Assembly: GCF_001507595.1 (NCBI RefSeq)
Contig: NZ_LQBQ01000037.1
Coordinates: 124,001 to 188,000 of the forward strand
Reading direction: 5' to 3'
From: Ruegeria marisrubri
Lineage (GTDB): Bacteria; Pseudomonadota; Alphaproteobacteria; Rhodobacterales; Rhodobacteraceae
Length of the DNA stretch: 64,000 bases
The notes beneath the pieces are model-generated. The model was not told the origin of the DNA and did not search any database. It saw nothing but the letters and a program-made list of their open reading frames with translations. Positions 16,940 through 24,980 of the stretch are shown here, piece after piece (position 1 is the first letter of the stretch; every line of letters starts with the position of its first letter). Both the position numbers and the translations under genes were made by a program.

Positions 16940-18477
16940 AGCAGATCCGTCTGATCTCGGGCCTGTTCACGGTCGGCTTCTGGACTCTGGCCAGCCGGGT
17001 CCTGGGGTTCCTGCGCGAGGTGCTGCTGACCGCCTTCATCGGCCCGGGCCCGGTGATGGATGCTTTCGTCGCCGCCTTTCGCCTGCCCAACATGTTCCGC
17101 CGGTTCTTTGCCGAAGGCGCGTTCAACGCGGCTTTCGTGCCCATGTTCTCCAAGCGGCTGGAGGGCGAGGAAGATGCCGAGGGTTTCGCGCAGGACGCGT
17201 TCAACCTGCTCAATGCGGCGGTGCTGGCGCTGATCGGTCTGGCGATGATCTTCATGCCCGCGCTGGTCTGGATCACGGCCGAAGGGTTCTATGGTGACGA
17301 GCGCTTCGACCTGGCGGTCAGTTATGGCTATGTCGTGTTCCCCTATATCCTGTTCATGTCGCTGGCCGCCCTGTTCTCGGGCGTTCTGAACGCGACCGGC
17401 CGGTTCGCCGCCGCCGCTGCGGCACCGGTGCTGCTGAACATCTTCGCCTGCGCCGCCATGGTCGCCGGCGCCCTCTCGGGCGGCGAGGTCGTCATGTGGC
17501 TGATCTGGGTGATACCGCTGGCCGGTGTCGCGCAGCTTGCTCTGGTCTGGGTCGCGACAGAGCGGGCCGGCATCCGCATTCGCCCCGGCCTGCCGCGCCT
17601 CACCCCGGAAATGCGGCGCATGTTCCGCGTGGCCGTTCCAGCCGCACTGGCCATGGGGGTGACGCAGGTGAATCTTGTCGTCGGGCAACTGGTTGCCTCC
17701 AAGACCGAAAAGGCGGTCAGCTGGCTGTTTGCGGCCGACCGGCTGTATCAGCTGCCCCTGGGGGTCGTCGGCATCGCCGTGGGCATCGTCCTGCTGCCCG
17801 ACCTGTCCAGACGCCTGCGGGCGGGCGACGATGACGGTGCCCGCAACGCCCTGTCGCGGGCCGGAGAGTTCTCGCTGCTGCTGACCATCCCGTCGACGGT
17901 CGCGCTGATGGTTGCGCCGCTGCCGCTGGTCTCGGTCCTGTTCGAGCGCGGGCAGTTCGGCCCGGATGACAGCGCGGCCACCGCCTTGGCCGTTGCGATC
18001 TACGGGATCGGCCTGCCCTCTTTCATGCTGCAAAAACTGCTGCAGCCGCTGTTTTTTGCGCGCGAGGACACGAAATCGCCCTTCCGCTACGCGGTCGTCG
18101 CGATGGTGGTCAATGCCGGGCTGGCCTTCGGCCTCTATCCATTGGTGGGGTGGATTGCCCCGGCGATCGCCACCTCGGTGGCCGGTTGGGTGATGGTCGG
18201 CCTGCTGGTCCTCGGCTCGCGCCGCATGGGAGAGGTGGCCCGGTTCGATGCCCGCTTTCATGCGCGGGCATGGCGCATCGTGGCGGCCTCGGCGATCATG
18301 GGGGCCGCGCTTTTCGCCATCGTGCAGATGTTCGGCTGGGCCTTCGAGGTTCCAAGCTGGCGCTACCTGGCGCTGTTGGGGTTGGTCGTTTGCGCCGGGC
18401 TTGTCTATTTCATCGCAGCCCAGATGCTGGGCGCATTCCGCATCTCGGAACTCAGGGGAGCGTTGCGCCGGTCATGA
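16936..18477 (+). CDS. murJ: Lipid II flippase MurJ (MviN family)
   Basis: A 513-residue inner-membrane protein with about 14 hydrophobic segments that flips undecaprenyl-linked peptidoglycan precursor outward. The N-terminal signature GFWTLASRVLGFLREVL, then FRLPNMFRRFFAEGAFNAAFVP, is diagnostic, including the essential arginines of the central cavity. It is translationally coupled to glnD (ATGA overlap) and to the following Crp/Fnr gene. The length is typical. Confidence 0.96.
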   Translation: MKQIRLISGLFTVGFWTLASRVLGFLREVLLTAFIGPGPVMDAFVAAFRLPNMFRRFFAEGAFNAAFVPMFSKRLEGEEDAEGFAQDAFNLLNAAVLALIGLAMIFMPALVWITAEGFYGDERFDLAVSYGYVVFPYILFMSLAALFSGVLNATGRFAAAAAAPVLLNIFACAAMVAGALSGGEVVMWLIWVIPLAGVAQLALVWVATERAGIRIRPGLPRLTPEMRRMFRVAVPAALAMGVTQVNLVVGQLVASKTEKAVSWLFAADRLYQLPLGVVGIAVGIVLLPDLSRRLRAGDDDGARNALSRAGEFSLLLTIPSTVALMVAPLPLVSVLFERGQFGPDDSAATALAVAIYGIGLPSFMLQKLLQPLFFAREDTKSPFRYAVVAMVVNAGLAFGLYPLVGWIAPAIATSVAGWVMVGLLVLGSRRMGEVARFDARFHARAWRIVAASAIMGAALFAIVQMFGWAFEVPSWRYLALLGLVVCAGLVYFIAAQMLGAFRISELRGALRRS

Positions 18478-19058
18478 GCAAGCTGGAATGTCCCGCCGGA
18501 ACGGTCCTTTTTCGCCCCGGTCAGGAATGCCCCGGATATGTCCGGCTGCATGAGGGATCGATCCGGGTCAGCCTGACCGCCGCGAACGGGCGCGAGGTGG
18601 TGCTCTATCGCGTCGGCCCCGGCGATGTCTGCCTGCAGACCTTCGCCTGCCTGACCGAAGGGCGCAGCTATTCCGCCGAGGGCGTCGCGGAAACCCCGAT
18701 CAAGGGGGAAATCCTGCCGCATGACAGCTTTCGCCGGGCAATGGCGAGCGATGACGCATTCCGTGCCGAGGTTCTGGGCGCCGTGGCCCGGCGCTTTGCC
18801 GATTTCGAGCAACTGGTCGAGGATGTGGCGCTGACAGGGTTCGATGCCCGGCTCGCCCGGGTTCTGCTGCGTCTGGCGCGGCACGACGTGGTGCACGCGA
18901 CCCATGACGCGCTGGCGGCCGAAACCGCATCGGGCCGCGCCTTTGTCAGCCGGCGTCTGGCCGAATTCGCGCGACAGGGGCTTGTGGCCTTGGCGCGGGG
19001 CCGGATCAGCCTGCTGGACCGGGCCGGATTGGAACGACTTGCCGCAGATGAACGGTGA
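18474..19058 (+). CDS. Crp/Fnr family transcriptional regulator
   Basis: A 194-residue protein, shorter than usual (about 220-250), with a cyclic-nucleotide-binding-type beta barrel (CPAGTVLFRPGQECPGYVRL, VGPGDVCLQTFACLTEG) and a C-terminal winged helix (ETASGRAFVSRRLAEFARQGLVAL). There is no N-terminal FNR-type cysteine cluster. Cysteines at CLQTFAC could be redox-active, but the effector is unknown. It overlaps murJ by 4 bases and is followed by a DUF2892 membrane protein, a pairing that suggests a thiol or sulfur-stress role. That is inference. Confidence 0.85.
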   Translation: MSKLECPAGTVLFRPGQECPGYVRLHEGSIRVSLTAANGREVVLYRVGPGDVCLQTFACLTEGRSYSAEGVAETPIKGEILPHDSFRRAMASDDAFRAEVLGAVARRFADFEQLVEDVALTGFDARLARVLLRLARHDVVHATHDALAAETASGRAFVSRRLAEFARQGLVALARGRISLLDRAGLERLAADER

Positions 19059-19069
19059 CACTGTCACCG
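19053..19069. promoter_or_regulatory. Perfect 17-base palindrome at the end of the Crp/Fnr gene
   Basis: CGGTGACA (19053-19060) and TGTCACCG (19062-19069) are perfect inverted repeats around a single C. The site spans the stop codon of the regulator and lies 70 bases upstream of the DUF2892 gene. A GTGA/TCAC-type dyad is compatible with a Crp/Fnr-type operator, so it may be the target of the upstream regulator. A one-base loop argues against a simple RNA hairpin. Confidence 0.45.
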
Positions 19070-19139
19070 ACTGCAAACGCGGAACAGGGCAGAACGGGTT
19101 CGCAAATCGAATCCAATCGATCCGAAAAGGAGTTCCGCA

Positions 19140-19331
19140 ATGATCCGCAACGAAGGCACCATCGACCGCGCCGCCCGTGTTGTTCTGGGCCTGATCCTTC
19201 TGTCCCTGACCTTCACCGGGCCGCAGACCATGTGGGGTCTGGTTGGCCTTGTGCCTCTGCTGACCGGTCTTCTGGGCTATTGCCCGCTGTACCGGATCTT
19301 TGGCCTCAGCACCTGCCCGATGAAGAAATGA
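19140..19331 (+). CDS. DUF2892 (YgaP transmembrane-type) small membrane protein
   Basis: A 63-residue protein with the family pattern RNEGTIDRAARVVLG, two hydrophobic membrane helices, and a C-terminal CPLYRIFGLSTCPMKK with two cysteines. The same domain is the membrane anchor of the rhodanese YgaP and is often found with thiosulfate or sulfide genes. AAAAGGAG precedes the ATG. The function is unknown. It is likely controlled by the adjacent Crp/Fnr protein, given the palindrome between them. Confidence 0.85.
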   Translation: MIRNEGTIDRAARVVLGLILLSLTFTGPQTMWGLVGLVPLLTGLLGYCPLYRIFGLSTCPMKK

Positions 19332-19339
19332 CGTGGTGC

Positions 19340-19360
19340 GACCCGGCGCTGCGCCGGGTC
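19340..19360. terminator. Bidirectional hairpin between convergent genes
   Basis: GACCCGGCG (19340-19348) pairs perfectly with CGCCGGGTC (19352-19360) around a CTG loop. It lies between the DUF2892 gene and the minus-strand rhomboid gene, overlapping the latter's stop. There is no T tract. Confidence 0.5.
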
Positions 19361-20045
19361 AATCCCGCCGCAGGCGGCTGACGAGCCGCGCCCAGCCTCC
19401 GGGCGCGACCAGGAAGGACAGGCCAAAGCCGGTTGCAAAGCCGCCCAGATCGGCCACCCAGTCCGAGGTGCCGCCGAAGAGCAGGCCGAACAGCAGCTGA
19501 ATACCCATCAGCACGGCAATCAGGTTGAAGGCGCGGCCCTGGTTTTCCCCGACCAGAGACAACCTGCGCCACAGAAGCCAGGTGAACGCGCCGATCAGCC
19601 CGTAAACGGGCGGGAAGCCACCGATCAGCGGAAAGCGCGGATCCAGAAACACCGTATAGGCCAGCGCCCCGCCGACACCGGACAGAACAAAGATCAAGAG
19701 CATCTGGAACCCGCCAAAGACCTCTCCCACCATCTTGCCCATGGCCAGAACGAAGACGCAGACGAAAAGCGCCTGCGTGAAGCTGCCATGCACGAAGGGA
19801 TAGGTGACGAAACGGATCACATGCTCGGCCGGCCAGCGCCCCACCTCGATCATCCAGTTGAGGATGTCGGCGGAAAAGGCGTAAGCCTGGATCGCGGACA
19901 GCCGCCAGCCCACGGCCTCGGGTCCGCCGACCAGCCCGCGGGCACCCAGCGAAAAGGCCAACTCGATCCCCATGATGAACAGCACCAGCGCCACCACGGC
20001 GGGCGGCAGTGGGTTCACTGCGGGTGTGTAATTGTCACTGCTCAT
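19359..20045 (-). CDS. Rhomboid-family membrane protein lacking the catalytic Ser/His (predicted pseudoprotease)
   Basis: A 228-residue protein with about six membrane segments and overall rhomboid layout. The active-site loop normally reading GxSG is GGFPPVYGLIG here (residues 142-152), so the nucleophile serine position is Phe144. The helix-6 histidine of the usual AHLGG motif is Asp199 in VADLGGF. Both catalytic residues therefore appear absent and proteolysis is unlikely; it may bind or retain membrane clients as iRhom-type proteins do. The rest of the fold, including TYPFVHGSF near residue 81, is intact and the frame is open, so this is not simple decay. Confidence 0.8.
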   Translation of the reverse strand: MSSDNYTPAVNPLPPAVVALVLFIMGIELAFSLGARGLVGGPEAVGWRLSAIQAYAFSADILNWMIEVGRWPAEHVIRFVTYPFVHGSFTQALFVCVFVLAMGKMVGEVFGGFQMLLIFVLSGVGGALAYTVFLDPRFPLIGGFPPVYGLIGAFTWLLWRRLSLVGENQGRAFNLIAVLMGIQLLFGLLFGGTSDWVADLGGFATGFGLSFLVAPGGWARLVSRLRRD

Positions 20046-20130
20046 GGGCTGGCCTTTCGCGGCGGTTGACGTCCCTTGGCCTCATGGGTAAGCGACGGGG
20101 GCTCATTTTTCCAGACGGGAGTTCCCTTCC

Positions 20131-21159
20131 ATGACCGAAACCAAGTTCACGCCGCGCGTGTTTTCCGGCATTCAGCCCTCGGGCGGGTTGACGCTGGGCA
20201 ACTACCTGGGCGCGATGAAACGCTTCGTGGAAATGCAGGGACCGGAGTTCGAAACCATCTACTGCATGGTCGATCTCCACGCGATCACCGTCTGGCAGGA
20301 TCCCGCCGCGCTTACCCGCAACACGCGCGAACTGTGCGCGGGCTTCATCGCCGCCGGCATCGACCCGGAACAGTCGATCCTGTTCAACCAGTCCCAGGTG
20401 CCCGAGCACGCGCAGCTGGCCTGGATCTTCAACTGCGTCGCCCGCATGGGCTGGATGCAGCGGATGACCCAGTGGAAGGACAAGGCCGGCAAGAACCAGC
20501 AGAACGCCTCGCTGGGCCTGTTTGCGTATCCCTCGCTGATGGCGGCGGACATCCTGCTGTATCACGCCACCCATGTGCCGGTGGGCGAAGACCAGAAACA
20601 GCACCTCGAGCTGACCCGCGACATCGCCATCAAGTTCAACAACGACTATGGCGTCGATTTCTTCCCGGTGACCGAGCCGGTCATCGAAGGCGCCGCGACC
20701 CGGGTGATGAGCCTGCGCGACGGCACCAAGAAGATGTCGAAATCCGACCCGTCGGACATGAGCCGCATCAACATGACCGACGATGCGGACACGATCGCGC
20801 TGAAGATCCGCAAGGCGCGCACCGACCCGGACCCGCTGCCCGAAACGCTGGAGGGGCTGGAGGACCGCCCCGAGGCGCGCAACCTGGTGAACATCTATGC
20901 GGCGCTGGCCGATCTGACGCCCGAACAGGTGATCGCCGAACATGCCGGGCAGATGTTCGGCACCTTCAAGCCCTCGCTGGCGGATCTGGCCGTGGCCAAG
21001 CTGTCGCCCATCTCGACCGAGATGGCGCGGCTGATGGACGACCCGGCCGAGATCGACCGGATCCTCGCCCGCGGCGCCGAGCGCGCCCGCGAGATCTCGG
21101 TTCCGGTCCTGCGTCGCACTTACGAAATCGTGGGCATGGTCGGGGCTGTCTCAGCCTGA
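20131..21159 (+). CDS. trpS: Tryptophanyl-tRNA synthetase
   Basis: A 342-residue class Ic aminoacyl-tRNA synthetase charging tRNA-Trp. The HIGH-equivalent is in [18 protein letters not shown] and the KMSKS loop is [10 protein letters not shown] near residue 200. [17 protein letters not shown] is the family's adenylate-site segment. The length is typical. It is divergent from the rhomboid gene. Confidence 0.97.
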   Translation: MTETKFTPRVFSGIQPSGGLTLGNYLGAMKRFVEMQGPEFETIYCMVDLHAITVWQDPAALTRNTRELCAGFIAAGIDPEQSILFNQSQVPEHAQLAWIFNCVARMGWMQRMTQWKDKAGKNQQNASLGLFAYPSLMAADILLYHATHVPVGEDQKQHLELTRDIAIKFNNDYGVDFFPVTEPVIEGAATRVMSLRDGTKKMSKSDPSDMSRINMTDDADTIALKIRKARTDPDPLPETLEGLEDRPEARNLVNIYAALADLTPEQVIAEHAGQMFGTFKPSLADLAVAKLSPISTEMARLMDDPAEIDRILARGAERAREISVPVLRRTYEIVGMVGAVSA

Positions 21160-21180
21160 TCCCCGTCTCGACGCCAGACA

Positions 21181-21208
21181 GAAAAAGGGCCGCCCCGAGG
21201 GGCGGCCC
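21181..21208. terminator. Strong bidirectional terminator between trpS and the dehydrogenase gene
   Basis: GGGCCGCCC (21187-21195) pairs with GGGCGGCCC (21200-21208) with a CGAG loop. Read on the minus strand, the stem is followed by TTTTTC (21186-21181), a good intrinsic terminator for the minus-strand dehydrogenase. On the plus strand a weaker AAGTTCTTT follows for trpS. Confidence 0.75.
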
Positions 21209-21231
21209 AAGTTCTTTCAACGGGTCGCTTC

Positions 21232-22281
21232 TCAGGCGGCCTCTTGATGCAGGATCTCGTGCACGATCGCCTCGGCCACGTCGTTCGGGCTGACCGACTG
21301 GGCGATCGCACGGGTGAGAATGCGGTCCATGGTCCGGTCCAGCGCCTCGAGCTTTTCGGCAACCCATTCCTCGCGGTTGGCGATGTGCAGGATTTCCGTG
21401 GCCACGTTGATGATGCCGCCGCCATTGGCGACGAAATCGGGCGCGTAGAGAATGCCGCGCTCGTGCAGGCGCTGACCGTCTTCTTCGGTTGCAAGCTGGT
21501 TGTTGGCCCCGCCCGCGACGGCGCCGACCTTGAGCTGCGGAATGGTGGTTTCGTTCAGCACGGCGCCGATGGCGCAGGGGGCGAAAATTTCGGCCTCGAC
21601 CGCATAGATCTCGTCGGGCGCCACCGGCGTGGCCCCGAATTCCCCGGCGACCGCGGCAACCTGCGCGGCATCGATATCGGTGACGATCAGCTTGGCGCCC
21701 GCCTCGTGCAGCAGGCGGCACAGGTGATAGCCCACATGGCCCAGCCCCTGCACGGAAACCGTCTTGCCGGTCAGGTCCGCCGAACCGAAGCGATGGCGCG
21801 CGGTGGTGCGGATCGCGTTGAAGATGCCGCGGGCCGTGATCGGCGACGGGTCGCCGCTGGCGAACTCGCCATCCGCCAGACCGGCCACGAAACGGGTTTC
21901 CTGCCCGATCAGGGCCATGTCCTCGGGGCTCATGCCCATGTCCTCGGCGGTCCAGTAGCGGCCTTCGAGGCTTTGAACCGCACGGCCAAAGGCGCGCAAC
22001 AGCGCAGGCGTCTTTTCCGTTGCCGGGTCACCGATGATGACGGCCTTTCCGCCCCCCAAGGGCAGATTGGCGGCGGCGTTCTTGTAGGTCATTCCGCGCG
22101 ACAGGCGGAGCGCGTCGTTCAGGGCTTCGTCCGGGTGTCCATACGGCCGCATCCGAACCCCACCCGCAGCAGGGCCCAGCTGAGTCGAATGAATGGCGAT
22201 AAACCCTTTCAGACCACTGGCTGCATCTTCGAACCGGATGACTTGCTCGTGCTCGGGTGTATCGACGGTAGTGATTTTCAT
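21232..22281 (-). CDS. Glu/Leu/Phe/Val dehydrogenase (leucine dehydrogenase type)
   Basis: A 349-residue NAD-dependent amino-acid dehydrogenase that oxidatively deaminates branched-chain amino acids to 2-oxo acids. It has the substrate-site GPAAGGVRMR and catalytic-lysine region MTYKNAAANLPLGGGKAVI, and the Rossmann loop VQGLGHVGYHLCRLLHEAGA. At under 370 residues it fits the leucine/valine subgroup rather than glutamate dehydrogenase. The start was set at MKITTVDTPEHEQ, with GAGGAGA upstream; a longer frame adds 22 residues without homology. It is divergent from an Lrp regulator and near a branched-chain aminotransferase, which supports the substrate call. Confidence 0.85.
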   Translation of the reverse strand: MKITTVDTPEHEQVIRFEDAASGLKGFIAIHSTQLGPAAGGVRMRPYGHPDEALNDALRLSRGMTYKNAAANLPLGGGKAVIIGDPATEKTPALLRAFGRAVQSLEGRYWTAEDMGMSPEDMALIGQETRFVAGLADGEFASGDPSPITARGIFNAIRTTARHRFGSADLTGKTVSVQGLGHVGYHLCRLLHEAGAKLIVTDIDAAQVAAVAGEFGATPVAPDEIYAVEAEIFAPCAIGAVLNETTIPQLKVGAVAGGANNQLATEEDGQRLHERGILYAPDFVANGGGIINVATEILHIANREEWVAEKLEALDRTMDRILTRAIAQSVSPNDVAEAIVHEILHQEAA

Positions 22282-22340
22282 GTCTCTGTATCTCTCCTCG
22301 GGTGAGTTCACAGATTTTCCCACAAACATCGTGGCGATTT

Positions 22341-22409
22341 TCACCAAGATTGCCCGCCAACCCGTCTTATGTTAGAGTTTTTCACCAATCTCGAATTGGA
22401 TTTTGGTGA
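22341..22409. promoter_or_regulatory. Probable Lrp operators in the divergent ldh-lrp promoter
   Basis: Three copies of the same heptamer occur: TCACCAA at 22341-22347, TCACCAA at 22382-22388 and its complement TTGGTGA at 22403-22409. The last two form an inverted repeat. Their spacings (about 41 and 21 bases) place repeated sites across the 137-base divergent region, as expected for a multimeric Lrp-type regulator controlling itself and the dehydrogenase. Confidence 0.55.
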
Positions 22410-22418
22410 CATTTCGCG

Positions 22419-22877
22419 ATGGACCGCATAGACCGAAAGATTGTACGCGCCCTGCAGAAAAACGGGCGCATGACGATCACCGAACTGGCCGAATCCGTGG
22501 GCCTGTCGGCGACCCCCTGTTCGCGCCGCCTGGACCGGCTGGAAAAGGAGGGAGTCATCACCGGATACGCCGCGCAGGTGGATCCGGGCAAGCTGGGCTT
22601 TGGCGTTTCGATCTTTGTCTCGGTGGAACTCGACAAGCAGGACCGCGCGGCCATCGATGCCTTCGAACGCGCCATCCGCCTGTGCGATGAGGTCATGGAA
22701 TGTTACCTGATGACCGGCTCGCGCGACATCCTGCTGCGGGTCGTGGCGCCGGACCTGTCGGCCTTTGATGCCTTTCTCGAGAACCGGCTGATGCAGATTC
22801 CGGGCATTCGCAACCTGCGCTCGAACTTCGCCCTGCGCACCATGGTCAAACGCGAAGCCCTGCCCATGCCGGACTGA
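22419..22877 (+). CDS. Lrp/AsnC family transcriptional regulator
   Basis: A 152-residue regulator with an N-terminal winged HTH (MDRIDRKIVRALQKNGRMTITELAESVGLSATPCSRRLDRLEKEGVI, read in segments) and a C-terminal RAM/effector domain (CDEVMECYLMTGSRDILLRVV). The HTH SATPCSRRLDRLEKEG is classical. It is divergent from the amino-acid dehydrogenase and just upstream of ilvE, so it probably activates branched-chain amino-acid catabolism when an amino acid binds. The short promoter carries repeated TCACCAA sites. Confidence 0.93.
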   Translation: MDRIDRKIVRALQKNGRMTITELAESVGLSATPCSRRLDRLEKEGVITGYAAQVDPGKLGFGVSIFVSVELDKQDRAAIDAFERAIRLCDEVMECYLMTGSRDILLRVVAPDLSAFDAFLENRLMQIPGIRNLRSNFALRTMVKREALPMPD

Positions 22878-22940
22878 CGAAAAGGTCTGGACCTATGACC
22901 CACCCGGCCCTACGCTCTGCCCAAACCGATGGAGAGAAAA

Positions 22941-23804
22941 ATGGCAACGGGCACGAACATCCGCACCTATTTCGATGGCAAATGGCATGACGGTGACACG
23001 CCGATCATGCGCGCTGCCGATCATGGCGCATGGCTGGGCTCGTCGGTGTTCGACGGCGCGCGCTATGTCAATGGCCTGGCCCCCGACCTCGAGGCGCATT
23101 GCGCCCGCACCAACCGGTCCGCCGAGGCGCTGATGCTGACCCCGACGGTCTCGACCGAACAGATGGTCGAGATCATCCGCGAGGGGCTGGAAGCCTATGG
23201 CCGGGACAAGGCCGTTTACATCCGGCCGATGTATTGGGGAATCGACGGAGATGCGACGGCCATCGTTCCGAAAGAGGACAAGACCGGTTTCGCCGTGTGT
23301 CTCGAGGAAATCCCCCTGGCGCCCCCGACGGCCTCGGTCACGCTGACCACCACCCGCTTCCGCCGCCCGGTGCTGGAAAATGCCGTGGTCAACGCAAAGG
23401 CCGGGTGCCTGTACCCGAACAATGCCCGCATGCTGCGCGAAGCGCGTGCCAAGGGGTTCGGCAATGCGCTGGTGGCCGATGCGATGGGCAACGTGGCCGA
23501 GACCGCCACGGCCAACATATTCATGGTCAAGGATGGCGAGGTTTTCACCCCCATCGCCAACGGCACTTTCTTGGCGGGGATCACGCGGGCGCGGCACATG
23601 AAGAACTTGCGCGAGGATGGCGTGAAGGTGCACGAAGCCGTGCTGACCTTCGAGGATTTCCACGGGGCGGACGAGGTGTTCATGTCGGGCAACATGAACA
23701 AGGTGACCCCGGTGACGGCATTCGAGGACACGCAATACCAGATCGGGCCGATCGCGCGCCGCGCGCGCGAGCTTTATTGGGACTGGGCCGCGTCGCACGG
23801 CTGA
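22941..23804 (+). CDS. ilvE: Branched-chain amino acid aminotransferase
   Basis: A 287-residue fold-type IV PLP aminotransferase that interconverts Leu/Ile/Val and their 2-oxo acids. The PLP lysine lies in VVNAKAGCLYPNN, and GNVAETATANIFMVKDGEVFTP is the cofactor-phosphate segment. The ATG at 22941 was chosen over one 12 bases upstream because GGAGAG lies at proper distance. The neighbours (Lrp, leucine-type dehydrogenase) suggest a catabolic role. A D-amino-acid aminotransferase-like activity is the main alternative. Confidence 0.9.
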   Translation: MATGTNIRTYFDGKWHDGDTPIMRAADHGAWLGSSVFDGARYVNGLAPDLEAHCARTNRSAEALMLTPTVSTEQMVEIIREGLEAYGRDKAVYIRPMYWGIDGDATAIVPKEDKTGFAVCLEEIPLAPPTASVTLTTTRFRRPVLENAVVNAKAGCLYPNNARMLREARAKGFGNALVADAMGNVAETATANIFMVKDGEVFTPIANGTFLAGITRARHMKNLREDGVKVHEAVLTFEDFHGADEVFMSGNMNKVTPVTAFEDTQYQIGPIARRARELYWDWAASHG

Positions 23805-23877
23805 TCGTGCGTTACATCGACTCTGTTGCCAGCCAATCCTGGGTCGGGCATGATCCCGGCAAACAGAAAGGGTACCG

Positions 23878-24333
23878 ATGCGCAAGTTCCTGGTCATCTT
23901 GGACGACAGTCGTGAATGCCTCAACGCGATGCGTTTCGCGGCCATGCGTGCGGCGCATACCGGCGGCGGCGTGACGATTCTTTCCGTGATTCCGCCGGAC
24001 GAGTTCAATCACTGGATCGGCGTCGGAGAAGTCATGCGCGAAGAAGCGCGGGAACGGATCCACGCGCATTTCGAGGTCTTTGCCAAGTGGATGCGGGACA
24101 AGCAGGGCATCGAGCCCGAACTGGCGATCCGCGAAGGCGAACCGGTACCCGAGATCATCGCCCATATCAAGTCGGACCCGGAAATCGGGGTGCTGGTTCT
24201 GGGCGCGGGGACAGACAAGAAGGGGCCGGGCCCCCTGATCACCCAGCTCAGCCGGAATTCCGGGAGTCTTCCGATCCCGATCACCATCGTGCCGGGCGAC
24301 CTGAGCAAGGAGAAGCTCGAAGAGATCACCTAG
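23878..24333 (+). CDS. Universal stress protein (UspA family)
   Basis: A 151-residue single-domain Usp. The N-terminal MRKFLVILDDSRECLNAMRFA has the conserved Asp, and the glycine-rich LVLGAGTDKKGPGPLI loop near residue 110 resembles the ATP-binding G-2x-G segment. The role is stress survival with unknown partners. It has its own start with AAGGGTACCG upstream, 74 bases after ilvE. Confidence 0.9.
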   Translation: MRKFLVILDDSRECLNAMRFAAMRAAHTGGGVTILSVIPPDEFNHWIGVGEVMREEARERIHAHFEVFAKWMRDKQGIEPELAIREGEPVPEIIAHIKSDPEIGVLVLGAGTDKKGPGPLITQLSRNSGSLPIPITIVPGDLSKEKLEEIT

Positions 24334-24342
24334 ACCGGAAAT

Positions 24343-24359
24343 CTTAGAATCATTCCAAA
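24343..24359. promoter_or_regulatory. Iron control element (Irr/ICE-box-like) upstream of nfu
   Basis: The sequence CTTAGAA, three bases, TTCCAAA matches the alphaproteobacterial ICE consensus TTTAGAA-N3-TTCTAAA at 12 of 14 positions. It lies immediately upstream of the -35 element of the nfu promoter. Irr binds such sites under iron limitation, so iron control of this Fe-S gene is predicted. Confidence 0.55.
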
Positions 24360-24362
24360 CTC

Positions 24363-24399
24363 TTGACTTGGCAGAACCGACGGCGCATATCCAAGTCAA
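24363..24399 (+). promoter_or_regulatory. nfu promoter embedded in a 9-base inverted repeat
   Basis: A sigma-70-like promoter reads TTGACT (24363-24368), 17-base spacer, CATATC (24386-24391). The same stretch carries perfect inverted repeats TTGACTTGG (24363-24371) and CCAAGTCAA (24391-24399) separated by 19 bases. A dimeric regulator bound here would cover both promoter elements. Confidence 0.5.
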
Positions 24400-24416
24400 C
24401 TATCACGGAGTCACAA

Positions 24417-24980
24417 ATGTTCATCCAGACCGAATCCACCCCGAACCCGGCAACGCTGAAGTTTCTGCCCGGTCAGACCGTGCTGGAGGTGGGCACCGCC
24501 GATTTCCCCTCGGCCGAGGCGGCAGTGAAATCGCCGCTGGCGGCCCGCATCTTTGCGGTGAACGGCGTGACCGGCGTTTTCTTCGGCAATGATTTCGTGA
24601 CCGTGACCAAGGCCGAAGGCGTCGAATGGGATCACATCAAGCCCGCCATTCTTGGCGCGGTGATGGAGCATTACCAGTCCGGTCAGCCGGTGATGGGCGC
24701 CGAGGGCGAAGGCGCCTCGGGCCATGCGGAACACAGTGGTGAAGATTCCGAAATCGTCAACCAGATCAAGGAATTGCTGGACAGCCGGGTGCGCCCTGCC
24801 GTGGCTCAGGACGGCGGCGACATCACCTTCCACGGGTTCGACCGCGGCGTGGTCTACCTGCACATGCAAGGTGCCTGCGCCGGGTGCCCCTCTTCGACCC
24901 TGACGCTGAAGATGGGGATCGAGAACCTGCTGCGCCATTACATCCCCGAGGTGACAGAGGTGCGCCCCGTTGCCGTCTGA
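24417..24980 (+). CDS. NifU family Fe-S scaffold/carrier protein (Nfu)
   Basis: A 187-residue protein with an N-terminal Nfu_N domain (MFIQTESTPNPATLKFLPG, about residues 1-90), a variable acidic linker and a C-terminal NifU domain (about 113-187) carrying the cluster-binding CxxC in GACAGCPSS. It transfers [4Fe-4S] clusters to client enzymes. The start was chosen at the homology boundary with CGGAG upstream. The promoter has an ICE-like iron box. It is followed by tsaB with an overlapping start. Confidence 0.93.
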   Translation: MFIQTESTPNPATLKFLPGQTVLEVGTADFPSAEAAVKSPLAARIFAVNGVTGVFFGNDFVTVTKAEGVEWDHIKPAILGAVMEHYQSGQPVMGAEGEGASGHAEHSGEDSEIVNQIKELLDSRVRPAVAQDGGDITFHGFDRGVVYLHMQGACAGCPSSTLTLKMGIENLLRHYIPEVTEVRPVAV

